DNA from: Nocardia sp. BMG111209
Lineage (GTDB): Bacteria > Actinomycetota > Actinomycetes > Mycobacteriales > Mycobacteriaceae
Direction of reading: 5' to 3'
Assembly: GCF_000381925.1 (NCBI RefSeq)
Contig: NZ_KB907310.1
Coordinates: 496,001 to 560,000 of the forward strand
Length of the DNA: 64,000 nt
A program made the translations under genes and the position numbers. The notes below the pieces were generated by a model. The model worked only from the letters and a program-made list of their open reading frames with translations. It did no database searches and was not told the DNA's origin. Positions within the stretch are counted from its first letter, which is position 1. Each line of letters begins with the position of its first letter. Below, piece after piece: positions 16,533-25,827 of this stretch.

Positions 16533-19247
16533 TCAGGCGGCGGAGTCCTTCCCCGCGGGCAGCAACGCCGCCAGATCACCGCGCGAACTGATACCCAATT
16601 TCGGGAAGATCCGATGCAGATGGGTGCTGACGGTCCGGTGCGACAGATACAGTCGCTGCCCGATCTCCCGATTGGTCAGCCCCTGCGCCGCCAGTTGCGC
16701 GATGCTCAACTCGTGCGGGGTGAGCCGTTCCCGCGCGTCCGGATCGCGATTCGGGCTCGACTCGCCCGCGCTGCGCAGTTCCAGCCGGGCCCGCTCGCTC
16801 CACGCGACGAAGCCCAGGGCATCGAAAAGCTCACGCGCCGTGCGTAATTGGGTACGCGATTCCACGACCCGGCGCTGCCGCCGCAGCCATTCCCCGTAGG
16901 CCAGATGCAGGCGGCCGCGTTCGGCGGGCCAGCCGGTGAGATCCGCGCCGAGCGCGGCCGTGAACAGCTCCTCGGCCGAATCCTTCGCGAGAACCGCTCG
17001 GGCGTAACGCATTCCGATCTGCAGAGCGGGCGACGGGGTGATCGCCGCCACCGGTTCCAGGTCCCGGACCAATGCCGCCAGCGCGTCGGTCTGGCCGGCC
17101 CGGACCGCGGCCTCGGCGAGTTCGGTGAGGAAATACGCGCGCAGCACCGGCGAATGCGCCGGATCGCGGGGATCGTGGATACGGGCCAGATCGGCGAAGG
17201 CGTCGTCGAACCGCCCCTCGCCCAACGCGATCAGTCCGCGAGCGAGCTGCGCGGTGGCCAGCACCGGACGCGCACCGGCGGACAGTCCGATCCGCTCGGC
17301 GTCCGCCGCGAGCACCGCGGCCCGCTCGTAATCCCCACGCAGCGCGGCGATCTCGGCCTGCGCCGCGACCGCCGAACCGTACATGAAAGGCTGTGCGGTC
17401 TCCCGGCAGAAGGTGGCCGCCTCGGCCAGGACGGGCGTCGCGGCGGCGAGGTCGCCGAGCCGGGTGAGGCTCCAGGCATTGATCGAGAGTGCGCGGGCCA
17501 GCAGGCCCAGCCGTCCCGAGGACCGGAATCCGGGCGCCGCGGCCGCGGTGAACTGCGCCGCGAGGTCGAAGGCGCCGACCTGGAAGGCGGCGCTGCCGAG
17601 AAAGCGGTCGACCTCCGGATCCCGCCCCGTCGTCGCGGCCAGGGTGCGCAGGTGGCCGAGGATCTGCGCACCGCGGTCGAACGGCGCCACGAGCGCGTCG
17701 ACCGCGATCTTGCGCGGATCGTCGGCGGGCAGCCCGAAGCTGTCGGAGACCGCGAGCAGTGCCCGCTTCGGCTCGGCCCCGGGATCGATCCAGAAGCACC
17801 GCATGGCCGCACCCCACAGGATCCGCAGCGCCGCGTCCGGATACCCGCCGGCGGCGACGGAGGCGGTGAGCGCGGTCAATTCGCCGACACGCGAAGGACT
17901 TTCGCGAAGCCCGTCCTCGAAACCGCTGGGCAACCAGTTCGCGGTGGCCTCCTGGGCAGGCGTCAGCGGGAGGGTGCGGGCCGTGTCGACCAGCCGCTCG
18001 GCGGTATCGCGCCGCCCGGAGTCGACGGCCAGTTCGGCCGCGCGCAGCAGCCGATCCGCGCGCCGGGCCGGATCGGCGCTGAGGGCCGCGGCCCGCTCCA
18101 GCACCGCGACCGCGCCGCCCCGGTACCGGGATCGTTCGGCGGCGGCCTCGAGTGCGCCGGCCACCGCCTCGTCGGCGCCGTCGGTCCCCGCCGCCCGATG
18201 CCACACCCGGCGGTCCGGGAACTCCGCGAGCAGATCGGCGAGGATCAGATGCACCCGCCGCCGTTCGTCGTCGGCCGCCGCCGACGCGAGCGCCGACCGG
18301 ATCAGCGGATGCCGGAAAGTCACTGTGCCGGAATCGATATCGATCAACCGGGCCGTCACCGCGGGCGCGAGGATCTCCGCACCCACCGCGGAATCCAGCA
18401 GAATTCCGGTGGCGGTGAGTATTTCGATGATCGAGTCGCTGTCGTTCAGCGCCGCGACCAGCAACGCCGATCGGGTATCCGCGGGCAGTGCGGCGCCACG
18501 GGTGCAGAAGGCTCGTTCGAGCCGTTCGGTCAACGGCAGCGCCGAGGTGGGATCGGTGAGATCCGCTGCGGCCGTGGGCAGTTCGGTCAACGCCAGCGGA
18601 TTGCCGTGGGCCTGTTCGCGCACCCGCCGCCGGAGCGGATCCGGCAGATCCCGCGCGATGCTGTCGAGCAGCGCGTCCGCGTCGTCCTCGGACAGCGGGC
18701 CGAGCCGCATGAGGGTCAGCCCGGCGTCGCGCAGCGGCGAATCCGTCCCGTCGCGCACGGTGGCCAGGACGGCGACGGGTTCGGAGTCGATCCGCCGCGC
18801 GACGAAGGCGAGCACCTCGGCGCTGGCCGGATCGAGCCGGTGCGCGTCCTCGGCGACGACCAGCAGCGGCCGCTCGGCCGCGGTATCGGACAGCACGGTC
18901 AGGGCGGCGAGCGCCACCAGATGCAGGCTCGGCTCGCCCTCGGCGTCCGACATCCCCACGGCCGCCGACAGCGCGTCGAGTTGCCGCGCCGGCAGGGCCT
19001 CGAAACCCCGGCGCAGCGGATACAGCAGCCGCTGCAGCCCCGCGTAGGCGAGCCCGTATTCGGCCTCCGCCCCCGCCGTCCGCAACACCCGCACCCCCGC
19101 GATGGCCGCGGCGGCGACCGCCTCGTCGACCAGCGCCGACTTCCCGATCCCCGGTTCCCCGTCGATCAGGATGCCGCTGCGGTCGCCGGGACCGTCCACG
19201 AGCGCGACCAGATCCTTCAGCTCGGTATCGCGTCCGAACATCCGCAT
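16533..19247 (-). CDS. LAL-family (large LuxR-type) transcription regulator
   Basis: 904 residues. N-terminal AAA/STAND ATPase with Walker A GEPGIGKS (about residues 30-37) and a Walker B-like LLVVAEDAHRLDP. A long helical TPR-like middle follows, then a C-terminal LuxR HTH (LTPHELSIAQLAAQGLTNRE, then SHRTVSTHLHRIFPKL). MalT-like LAL proteins sense a ligand or partner through the ATPase and helical regions and activate transcription. The start ATG at 19247 has GGAGGA upstream; in-frame residues before it are not conserved-looking. It diverges from the SRPBCC/hydrolase pair, its likely target. Confidence 0.85.
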   Translation of the reverse strand: MRMFGRDTELKDLVALVDGPGDRSGILIDGEPGIGKSALVDEAVAAAAIAGVRVLRTAGAEAEYGLAYAGLQRLLYPLRRGFEALPARQLDALSAAVGMSDAEGEPSLHLVALAALTVLSDTAAERPLLVVAEDAHRLDPASAEVLAFVARRIDSEPVAVLATVRDGTDSPLRDAGLTLMRLGPLSEDDADALLDSIARDLPDPLRRRVREQAHGNPLALTELPTAAADLTDPTSALPLTERLERAFCTRGAALPADTRSALLVAALNDSDSIIEILTATGILLDSAVGAEILAPAVTARLIDIDSGTVTFRHPLIRSALASAAADDERRRVHLILADLLAEFPDRRVWHRAAGTDGADEAVAGALEAAAERSRYRGGAVAVLERAAALSADPARRADRLLRAAELAVDSGRRDTAERLVDTARTLPLTPAQEATANWLPSGFEDGLRESPSRVGELTALTASVAAGGYPDAALRILWGAAMRCFWIDPGAEPKRALLAVSDSFGLPADDPRKIAVDALVAPFDRGAQILGHLRTLAATTGRDPEVDRFLGSAAFQVGAFDLAAQFTAAAAPGFRSSGRLGLLARALSINAWSLTRLGDLAAATPVLAEAATFCRETAQPFMYGSAVAAQAEIAALRGDYERAAVLAADAERIGLSAGARPVLATAQLARGLIALGEGRFDDAFADLARIHDPRDPAHSPVLRAYFLTELAEAAVRAGQTDALAALVRDLEPVAAITPSPALQIGMRYARAVLAKDSAEELFTAALGADLTGWPAERGRLHLAYGEWLRRQRRVVESRTQLRTARELFDALGFVAWSERARLELRSAGESSPNRDPDARERLTPHELSIAQLAAQGLTNREIGQRLYLSHRTVSTHLHRIFPKLGISSRGDLAALLPAGKDSAA

Positions 19248-19376
19248 GGGCGGCGCTCTCCTCCCGGCCCCGCGACGGTCGACGGGACCGATCGCGACAT
19301 TACCCACACCGGATTACGTCACGGCAGCGTCAACCGACAGATTCGGCGCACCCCGTCCGGGAGAGAGAGTCATTCC

Positions 19377-19805
19377 ATGGCTACCGTTCGTTTCCACCTG
19401 ATGTCCACCCTGACTCCCGCCGAGGTCGTGGCGGTACTGACCGACTTCGGCCCGGCCCGCCCCGAGGTGTGGCCGAGTATCGACGCGCAACATTTCGTCG
19501 TCCACGACCGCGGCGACAACTGGGCCGAGGTCACCGAGGGCACCGCCGCCGCCTGGGAGCGGGCCCGCTACCGCTGGGACCCGGCCGGCGACACCGTGAC
19601 GATCACCACCCTGGACTCCAAACTGTTCGGCGCCGGCGGCGGCTGGACCTTCCACGCCACCCCCGAGGGCACCGGCTCCCGGGTCGACGTCGAATTGGTC
19701 CGCACCCCGGCGGCGTTCAAGGGCAAACTGCTGGCGGCGCTGCTGCCGCTGGTCGGACCGTCCTCGCTGCGCAAATCCTTCGCCGTCCCGCTACAGGCCG
19801 CCTGA
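19377..19805 (+). CDS. SRPBCC-family small protein
   Basis: 142 residues of the polyketide-cyclase/START-like (SRPBCC) fold: TPAEVVAVLTDFGPARPEVW, then WERARYRWDPAGDTVTIT, ending with a long C-terminal helix. Members bind or transform hydrophobic ligands or simply act as lipid-binding proteins; no catalytic residue can be named. ATG 19377 has a GAGAGAGAG purine run upstream. The stop TGA overlaps the next ATG by one base, so the pair is translationally coupled. Confidence 0.75.
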   Translation: MATVRFHLMSTLTPAEVVAVLTDFGPARPEVWPSIDAQHFVVHDRGDNWAEVTEGTAAAWERARYRWDPAGDTVTITTLDSKLFGAGGGWTFHATPEGTGSRVDVELVRTPAAFKGKLLAALLPLVGPSSLRKSFAVPLQAA

Positions 19806-20686
19806 TGTCCGCCCTCGCCCCCGGCACCCACACCATCGACTCCGACGGCGTCGTCCAGCGGTACCACGTGTACGGCAGCGGTCCGGTCTGCCTGGCCCAC
19901 CCCGGCGGTCCCGGCATCCACTGGGAGTACCTGCGCTCGCCGGAGCTGGAGGAACACCTGACCATGGTGTACGTCGAGGCGCTCGGCACCGGCGGATCCG
20001 GCCGCCTGCCCAGTCACCCGCACGGCTACACCCGTGAACGCCTCAGCCGGGCGCTGCAGGCGCTGACCGAACACCTGGATGTCCCCGAATTCCACCTGCT
20101 CGGCCACTCGCACGGCGCTTTCGTCGCCGCCTACCACGCGCTGCACCGGCCCGCCGGCCTGGCGGGCGTCGTCCTCTACGAGGGCGCGCCGGTCACCGGC
20201 CCGGAACACGGCGCCGAGGCCGGACGGAGTTTCCAGGAATTCGTCACCACCCACGCGGGTCGCCCGGAACTGGCCGGGGTACTCGCCGCGCTCGACGCCA
20301 TGCCGAGCATCGCCGACGACGAACAGACCCTCGCGGTCGCCCGCGGCATCCTCCCTTCCTATTTCGCCGACTACTGGGGTGACGAACCGCGCTGGGCCAC
20401 CTTCCGGGACGGCCTGCGGGCGACCTTCATCTCCGGCCTGGCCGCCGACCTCACCCCGGATCTCATCGACGACCGCGACGACCTCCCGAATTCGACCGTG
20501 CCGACCCTGGTGATCGTGGGCCGTCACGACGTCATCTGCGGCCCGCGCTGGGGCTGGGAACTGCACGAGCTGATCCCCGACGCCCGGTTGGTCATCCTGG
20601 AGAACAGCGGGCACATGGGACATCTGGAGGAACCGCGGCGCTTCGCCGACGCGGTCCGGGGATTCGTGACCGCGTCGAAGCGGTGA
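19805..20686 (+). CDS. Alpha/beta hydrolase, proline iminopeptidase-like
   Basis: 293 residues, cytosolic. Nucleophile elbow GHSHGAF, acid in VIVGRHDVICG, and catalytic His in ENSGHMGHLEEP. HPGGPGIHWEYL resembles the oxyanion loop of the proline iminopeptidase subgroup. The start overlaps the SRPBCC stop by one base, so both probably act in the same small pathway, perhaps under the divergent LAL regulator. The substrate is not predictable; lactone, ester and peptide hydrolysis all remain possible. Confidence 0.8.
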   Translation: MSALAPGTHTIDSDGVVQRYHVYGSGPVCLAHPGGPGIHWEYLRSPELEEHLTMVYVEALGTGGSGRLPSHPHGYTRERLSRALQALTEHLDVPEFHLLGHSHGAFVAAYHALHRPAGLAGVVLYEGAPVTGPEHGAEAGRSFQEFVTTHAGRPELAGVLAALDAMPSIADDEQTLAVARGILPSYFADYWGDEPRWATFRDGLRATFISGLAADLTPDLIDDRDDLPNSTVPTLVIVGRHDVICGPRWGWELHELIPDARLVILENSGHMGHLEEPRRFADAVRGFVTASKR

Positions 20687-20901
20687 GCGGTCCGCCGGGG
20701 ACGCGCTGATCGGCCCGCCGATCCGGGCCGGTCACGGAGCGTTCGGCGGCATCGGTCGGGCCGCTGGGCGATATGCCGGAAGTTCCTGGCATACTTCGGT
20801 ATTCGGCGACATGCGAGATCGGCCTCGCGCCGGTCGTGATCACGGTCCGGGGCGTCGCCGACCGCGAGGCGCTCGACGCCCAGGACGCCGTGGAGGTACC
20901 G

Positions 20902-22032
20902 ATGATCGCTCGGCTGCTGTCGAGCGCTGCCGCCGCCGTATTCGGCCTGGCCTGGCTCGCGGGTCCGGCGCGCGCAGATACCGACGACGCCCTGTGCGGC
21001 GCAGAAGGTTTCGCCTGCCATCAGGTGGCGGTGAGCGCTTCCCCGCTGCCCGCTCCGACCGGCCCGCACCCGGTCGGCCGGGTCGACGTGCAACTCGGTG
21101 ACGAGGAGCAGGCGGTCATGGTCTCGGCGTGGTATCCGGCGGCGGAGGCCGGTATGCCCACCTCCTACATCCCCGCGAGCGGCCCCGATGCCGACATCCG
21201 GATCGCGGGCCAGGCGGCGACCTGGCTGCATTCCCCGGTCTCGGCCGCCGCGGCGATCGGCGCCACGGCCCCCGCCGCCGAAAACCCGCCCGCGGACACC
21301 ACTCTCGGCCGATTGCCGGTGCTGCTGATGTCGCCTGGCCTCGGCACACCGCGCTGGATCCTGTCCGGCCTGGCCGCCGATCTGGCCTCACGCGGCTGGG
21401 CGGTGGTCGTGGCCGACCACACCGGGGAATCGCCCGCGGTCGAATTCCCCAGCGGCCGAGTCGTTCTCGGCGACCCACCGGTCATGACCGACGCGTACAT
21501 GCGGGACCGGCTCGCCGCCCGGGTCGCCGATGCGCGCACGGTCCTGGACCGGCTCGACGAACTGCCCGTGATCGGCGATCTGATCGATCCCGGCCGAATC
21601 GCCATGCTGGGCCACAGTTACGGCGGCTACACGGCGGTCTCGATGGCCGCCGCGGACCGCAGGATCCGCGCGGCCGTGGTGCTGGACGGATCCGCCGGCT
21701 GGCACGACGGCTCCTCGGTCGAGCGCGACGGCCTGGACCGCCCCGTGATGCTGGTCGGCTACGGCGCCATGGTCGACGCCTCGTGGATCTCGTTCGGCCA
21801 CCACACCCCCGGCCCGTTCACCGTGGCGATGGTGCGCGGCGGCGAGCACTACACCCCCACCGACCTACCCCATCTCGGCGGCCCGCGCGAACTGTGCGGC
21901 ACTCTCGCGCCGGACCGCGCCGCCGCGGTGACCCGCGGCCTGGTCGCCGATTTCCTCGCCCACGCGGTCCTCGGCCGCCCGGCCACGGGAGCGGTCTGGC
22001 CCGAGGTCGAATGGTCGGCACCGATGGCCTGA
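20902..22032 (+). CDS. Secreted alpha/beta hydrolase, PAF-acetylhydrolase-like
   Basis: 376 residues starting at ATG 20902 (GGAGG five bases upstream). Signal peptide ends near GPARA-DTDD. The chain resembles platelet-activating-factor acetylhydrolase or chlorophyllase-type esterases: VLLMSPGLGTPRWI, nucleophile motif GHSYGGY, and a His in RGGEHYTP. Two Cys near the mature N terminus (CGAEGFAC) may form a disulfide. Probably an extracellular lipase or esterase. It stands alone between 215 and 172 bp spacers. Confidence 0.8.
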   Translation: MIARLLSSAAAAVFGLAWLAGPARADTDDALCGAEGFACHQVAVSASPLPAPTGPHPVGRVDVQLGDEEQAVMVSAWYPAAEAGMPTSYIPASGPDADIRIAGQAATWLHSPVSAAAAIGATAPAAENPPADTTLGRLPVLLMSPGLGTPRWILSGLAADLASRGWAVVVADHTGESPAVEFPSGRVVLGDPPVMTDAYMRDRLAARVADARTVLDRLDELPVIGDLIDPGRIAMLGHSYGGYTAVSMAAADRRIRAAVVLDGSAGWHDGSSVERDGLDRPVMLVGYGAMVDASWISFGHHTPGPFTVAMVRGGEHYTPTDLPHLGGPRELCGTLAPDRAAAVTRGLVADFLAHAVLGRPATGAVWPEVEWSAPMA

Positions 22033-22204
22033 CCCGTCGGGAAACCCGTGCTCAGCACCGAATTCCGCTGAGATACCGCCCATTTCGCAGCGCGGCGAAT
22101 GTCCAGGGGGCTGGCGCTCGCACAGCCGGATATCGGGGCCCGCGCCGTTTGAGCGGTGAAGAAGCGGCTATTGACCCCTTGACCGAGCGAAAGGGTGATC
22201 GGTA

Positions 22205-23125
22205 ATGAGCATCATCGGGACGAGGCGCGGATATTGGCGCCGTGGCGCGCGAGGCAGAGGCTACGGCCGCGAACGGGAATACCGTTCCAACCGGCGGTGG
22301 GGCGGCGAACGCTCCTGGGGCGCCCGGCGCCGCGGATCCACCGGCGGCGTCGAAATGCTCGCTCGCGCAGGGCTGGTCGCGCGTGGTGTGGTCTACGTGG
22401 TGGTCGGCATCATCGCCGTGATGATGGCGCTGGGCATCGGCCGGCACGCCCCCGACCGCCGCGGCGCCCTCGAAGCCATCGCCGCCCAGCCGCTGGGCTA
22501 CGTGCTGCTGTGGCTGCTCGTGATCGCCTTCGCGGGCCTGGCGATCTGGCGACTGGTCCAGGCCGCCACCCCCGGCGTGCACGTGAGCGCGGGCCAGCGC
22601 CTGTTCCGCCTGGGTGTCGGAATCGCTTACGCCATCGTATTTTTCAGCACACTCTGGTTCGTCCGCGACGGCCGCACACCCCCTTCCAGTGACACCACCC
22701 CCCGCGACGTGAGCGCCGAGGTCCTGAGCTGGAACGGCGGCTACGTCCTGTTGGTCGTGGCGGGTATCGTGATCGCCGCCGCCGGCGTGGTGTCGGCCCT
22801 GCGCGGTTTCCGCGCCGAATTCGTCGACGACCTCCGCATGGGCTGGATGCCGGCCGCCACCCAGGACGCGGTCGTCGCCCTCGGCCGATTCGGTTACGTC
22901 GCAAGGGGAGCGATCGTAGCGGGCATCGGCATCGCCCTGATCGACGCCGCGGTCACCTACGACCCCGACGCCGCGAAGGGCCTGGACGGGGTCCTGGCCG
23001 AATTCGCCCACACCTGGCTGGGCCCGTGGCTCCTGCTCGCCGTGGCCCTCGGCCTGATCGCCTTCGGCATCCTGTCCTTCTTCGAGGCCAAGTGGCGCCG
23101 CACCTACGGCGGCCTCCCGGTCTAG
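22205..23125 (+). CDS. DUF1206 membrane protein
   Basis: 306 residues. A basic, Gly/Arg-rich cytosolic N terminus (about 45 residues) is followed by three repeats of a two-helix unit, each opening with a LARxGxVARGxVY-like motif (LARAGLVARGVVYVVVG; LGRFGYVARGAIVAGIG). This is the DUF1206 family, common in actinobacteria and of unknown function. ATG 22205 lies shortly after AAAGGG. It is convergent with the next gene across a perfect palindrome. Confidence 0.8.
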   Translation: MSIIGTRRGYWRRGARGRGYGREREYRSNRRWGGERSWGARRRGSTGGVEMLARAGLVARGVVYVVVGIIAVMMALGIGRHAPDRRGALEAIAAQPLGYVLLWLLVIAFAGLAIWRLVQAATPGVHVSAGQRLFRLGVGIAYAIVFFSTLWFVRDGRTPPSSDTTPRDVSAEVLSWNGGYVLLVVAGIVIAAAGVVSALRGFRAEFVDDLRMGWMPAATQDAVVALGRFGYVARGAIVAGIGIALIDAAVTYDPDAAKGLDGVLAEFAHTWLGPWLLLAVALGLIAFGILSFFEAKWRRTYGGLPV

Positions 23126-23142
23126 GACTCCCTACTCGCGAA

Positions 23143-23188
23143 ACGGATTGCGGCCGAACGGTATCGATACCGTTCGGCCGCAATCCGT
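23143..23188. terminator. Perfect 46-bp palindrome between convergent genes
   Basis: The two halves are exact reverse complements around TATCGATA, with no unpaired spacer (for example GGATTGCGGCCGAACGG on the left mirrors CCGTTCGGCCGCAATCC on the right). It lies 17 bases after the DUF1206 stop and 15 bases from the stop of the opposing gene. A bidirectional terminator is the simplest reading. Confidence 0.75.
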
Positions 23189-23203
23189 CTGTCCCACCCC
23201 ACG

Positions 23204-23572
23204 CTACGACAGCGACGTGAATTCACCCACGATCCCGGCCCCGCACGCGATCACACAGACCACCGTGACGATCACCGCCGCCGGCCACGAGAGTCGCCGC
23301 CGGGTCACCGAAATCGTCACGGCCACTACGCCGATGACGAGCGCCAGCCCCGCCGCCGCCAGCCCCAGCCCCAGCAGGGTCACCGCCCGATCGGGATGAC
23401 AACTCTCGGGTGGGCAATAGTCGGCGAACGCCAACAGGAACAGCCCGGCGAGGGCCACCACCGAGCAACCCAGGAACGACACGACGAGCAGACTCACCGA
23501 GACCGCGACATCCCACCCGATCACCGGCGGTTCGGCGCGGCCGGGAGGCGGCCCCGGGTACCGATACGACAT
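23204..23572 (-). CDS. Small four-helix membrane protein
   Basis: 122 residues with a Pro-rich cytosolic start (SYRYPGPPPGRAEPP) and about three or four hydrophobic helices. A Cys pair in YCPPESCH sits in an outside loop. No family was recognised with confidence. The ATG at 23572 has no Shine-Dalgarno but has TAACCT six bases upstream, matching a leaderless -10 box. Confidence 0.65.
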   Translation of the reverse strand: MSYRYPGPPPGRAEPPVIGWDVAVSVSLLVVSFLGCSVVALAGLFLLAFADYCPPESCHPDRAVTLLGLGLAAAGLALVIGVVAVTISVTRRRLSWPAAVIVTVVCVIACGAGIVGEFTSLS

Positions 23573-23698
23573 GACATCAGGTTAGCCAGCATCGACTTCA
23601 CCCTGTCTCGAATCACAGCTGCCGGATCACCGTTCTCGACGCGCACCAGACGCCGGCGACGACCCCGTCATGCCGCTGCTCGCCGAACTCGCGAGGTG

Positions 23699-24442
23699 CT
23701 ACCGCTGCGCGCCCGGCGAGGAGGCGCGCAGCAGGGCGGTGGTGTCGAAGGTGCCCTCGACGATTGCGCGGGCCAGTACGGCGAGGCGGGTGTTGGTGTT
23801 GCGGGCGTATGCGCGCAGCATCGTGAAGGCCTGTCCCATGTCGAGGCCGCCGCGTTCGGCGAGTACCCCTTTGGCCTGTTCGATGATGATGCGGCTGTTG
23901 AGCGCGGTCTGCAGTTGCTCGCTGACGATCTCCTGACGCGCGATCACACGCTGATGCAGGATCCCGATCGTGGCCACATCCGCCAGCGCCTGCCCGACGG
24001 ACACATCCGCCGGCGACAGGGCACCCGGCTGTCCGCAGAACAGGTTCAGCGCGCCGATCCGCTGTTCGCGCAGCCGCAGCGGCACCGCGTACACCGCACG
24101 GAACCCCTCGCGGAGCATCCGGTCGCCGAACACCGGCCATCGTGCAGCCTGCTCGGTCAGATCGTCGACGACGATCCGGGCACCGGTGCGGTACGCGTCC
24201 AGACACGGCCCGGCATCGGCCTGTAGCTGGAACAGTTCCATCAGTCGGGTCTGTTCGCTGGTGGCGGCCAGCACGCGCAGGCTGGTGTTGTCGCTCAGCA
24301 GTAGCCCGGCCGCGCTCGCGTGCAGCAACTCCACGCAGTCGTCGACCAACTGCTGACACAGATCGATCGAGTCGTAATCCGCGACCAGGGTGTCGATCAG
24401 GTGGACGAACGCCCGGGTGAGCGGGCCTTCCCGAGCATCCAT
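23699..24442 (-). CDS. GAF-ANTAR RNA-binding antiterminator (copy 1)
   Basis: 247 residues. A GAF sensory domain spans about residues 20-165 (ADAGPCLDAYRTGARIVVDD; FRAVYAVPLRLREQRIGALN). A C-terminal ANTAR domain follows (about 180-240): SRIIIEQAKGVLAERGGLDM, then FTMLRAYARNTNTRLAVLAR. ANTAR proteins bind paired RNA hairpins and prevent termination; here GAF would sense a ligand or redox state. ATG 24442 has AGGAGAGG upstream. Copy 2, about 0.6 kb to the right, shares most residues. Confidence 0.85.
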   Translation of the reverse strand: MDAREGPLTRAFVHLIDTLVADYDSIDLCQQLVDDCVELLHASAAGLLLSDNTSLRVLAATSEQTRLMELFQLQADAGPCLDAYRTGARIVVDDLTEQAARWPVFGDRMLREGFRAVYAVPLRLREQRIGALNLFCGQPGALSPADVSVGQALADVATIGILHQRVIARQEIVSEQLQTALNSRIIIEQAKGVLAERGGLDMGQAFTMLRAYARNTNTRLAVLARAIVEGTFDTTALLRASSPGAQR

Positions 24443-24709
24443 GGTGTTCCTCTCCTGGTCGTGGACGTACCCATGGTGCGTTGCGCGAAGCTCGCAGCGC
24501 CACCCACCGCGCGTGCCGACCTCCGACACGCCGCGGGATTGCGCACCCGAGCGCGTCCACCGATTCGATGGCGGCGCAGCCGATCTCGGGCTGTCGTTCT
24601 GGGGGTGGTCGGGTACGGTGAGAACCGTTGCTCCAGACCTCGGCGACGCTGTGCGCGTTCGGCTTTCGGTAGAAGAGGTTCGGCCGGACCGTCCTCGTTG
24701 CGGTTGCCA

Positions 24710-25030
24710 GGTGCGCGTGACCGCGTTGTGCGCGAGATGATGCAGCGACTGGTCGCGGCCACCGCCTTGCTACGGGATGTGGTGCCACACAACGGATCCG
24801 GTGGGGAGCTGCGGCGAGTGTCCGAGGCGATCGACGATGCGCACCGGGCCGCGCGGAAGATCCGGACCACATTGTTCGGCCTTCGAACCGATGAGGTCCT
24901 CGACACCGCGCCGCGCCGGCGGCGTGGCGGAACGATCGCGCGGCCGCCGCGAGACGTCGACCTGCGCCCACCGGAGTCTTCGGTCGCCGCGTCGACGTCC
25001 GGTGACGGCGACGCGGCGGCTACCCGGTAG
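24710..25030 (+). pseudogene. Remnant of a DevS-type histidine kinase dimerisation domain
   Basis: The + frame reads ARDRVVREM-MQRLVAATALL, then RRVSEAIDDAHRAARKIRTT and LFGLR. This matches the HisKA_3 helix pair of DevS/NarX-type kinases (ARDLHD..IQRLFATG, then IDDL...IREIRT..F.L), but the HD pair with the phospho-accepting His is missing. No ATPase domain follows; the frame becomes basic and stops at 25030, overlapping the end of the convergent GAF-ANTAR copy 2. The first in-frame ATG is at 24737. Likely a decayed fragment. Confidence 0.4.
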
Positions 25031-25777
25031 GACCCGGGGGGTCGGGTTGGGCGGCCGACAGTAGACCCTTCGTGTCGACGGTGCCGTCCACGATGGCGCG
25101 AGCGGCCTCGGCCAGACGGGTGTTGGTGTTGCGGGCGTACGTACGGAGCATGATGAAGGCCTGCTCCATGTCCAGGCCACCGCGTTCGGCGAGAACACCT
25201 TTGGCCTGTTCGAGGATGATGCGGCTGTTGAGCGCGCTCTGTAATTGCTCGTTGATGCTCTCGTGCCGAGCGACACACGTTGATGCAGAATTCCGATCGT
25301 CGCCACGTCGGCCAGCGCCTGCCCGACCGCCACGTCCTCGGGCGACAGCGCACCGACCTGGGTGCAGAACAGGTTCAGCGCGCCGATCCGCTGTTCTCGC
25401 AGCCGCAACGGCACCGCGTAGACGGCGCGGAATCCCTCGGCGAGCATCCGGTCGCCGAACACCGGCCATCGCGCCGCTCGAGCGGCGGTCAGGTCGTCGA
25501 CGACGACCTGATTGCCGGTGTGGTACGCGTCCAGGCACGGCCCGGCATCGGCCTGCAGCTGGAACAACTCCATCAGGCGGGTCTGTTCGCTGGTGGAGGC
25601 CAGCACCCGCAGGCTGTCGTGGTGATCGCCGAGCAACAGTCCCGCGGCGGTGGCGTGCAACAGCTCGACGCAATCATCGACGAGCTGCTGGCACAGCTCG
25701 ATCGCGTCGTAGTCGGCGACCAGGGTGTCGGCCAGCCGAACGAACGCCCGTGTGAGCGGACCTTCCCGAGCATCCAT
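25020..25777 (-). pseudogene. GAF-ANTAR protein (copy 2), frameshifted
   Basis: The GAF half starts at ATG 25777 (AGGA upstream) and reads like copy 1 up to GILHQRV. The frame then goes wrong (SLGTRASTS). The ANTAR half continues in another frame: ARHESINEQLQSALNSRI, EQAKGVLAERGGLDMEQAF, ending at 25020. Aligned with copy 1, one base is missing near 25273-25274 (gcgatcacacg in copy 1, gcgacacacg here). Without repair the protein would have a GAF domain and a nonsense tail ending at 24770. Either a real inactivating deletion or a sequencing error. Confidence 0.75.
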
Positions 25778-25827
25778 GGTGTCCTGTTCCCTTCGTCCCT
25801 GTTCTCTGTCCACCTCGGTAGGGGGCC

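Noticed and set aside
16848..19805. 985-codon + strand open frame
   Set aside because: It runs opposite the LAL regulator and is Arg/Gly/Gln-rich nonsense; only its last 142 codons (from ATG 19377) are the real SRPBCC gene.
24770..25272. C-terminal part of the unshifted GAF frame as a real protein tail
   Set aside because: It reads as Arg/Pro/Ser-rich nonsense, while the ANTAR domain is intact one frame over.
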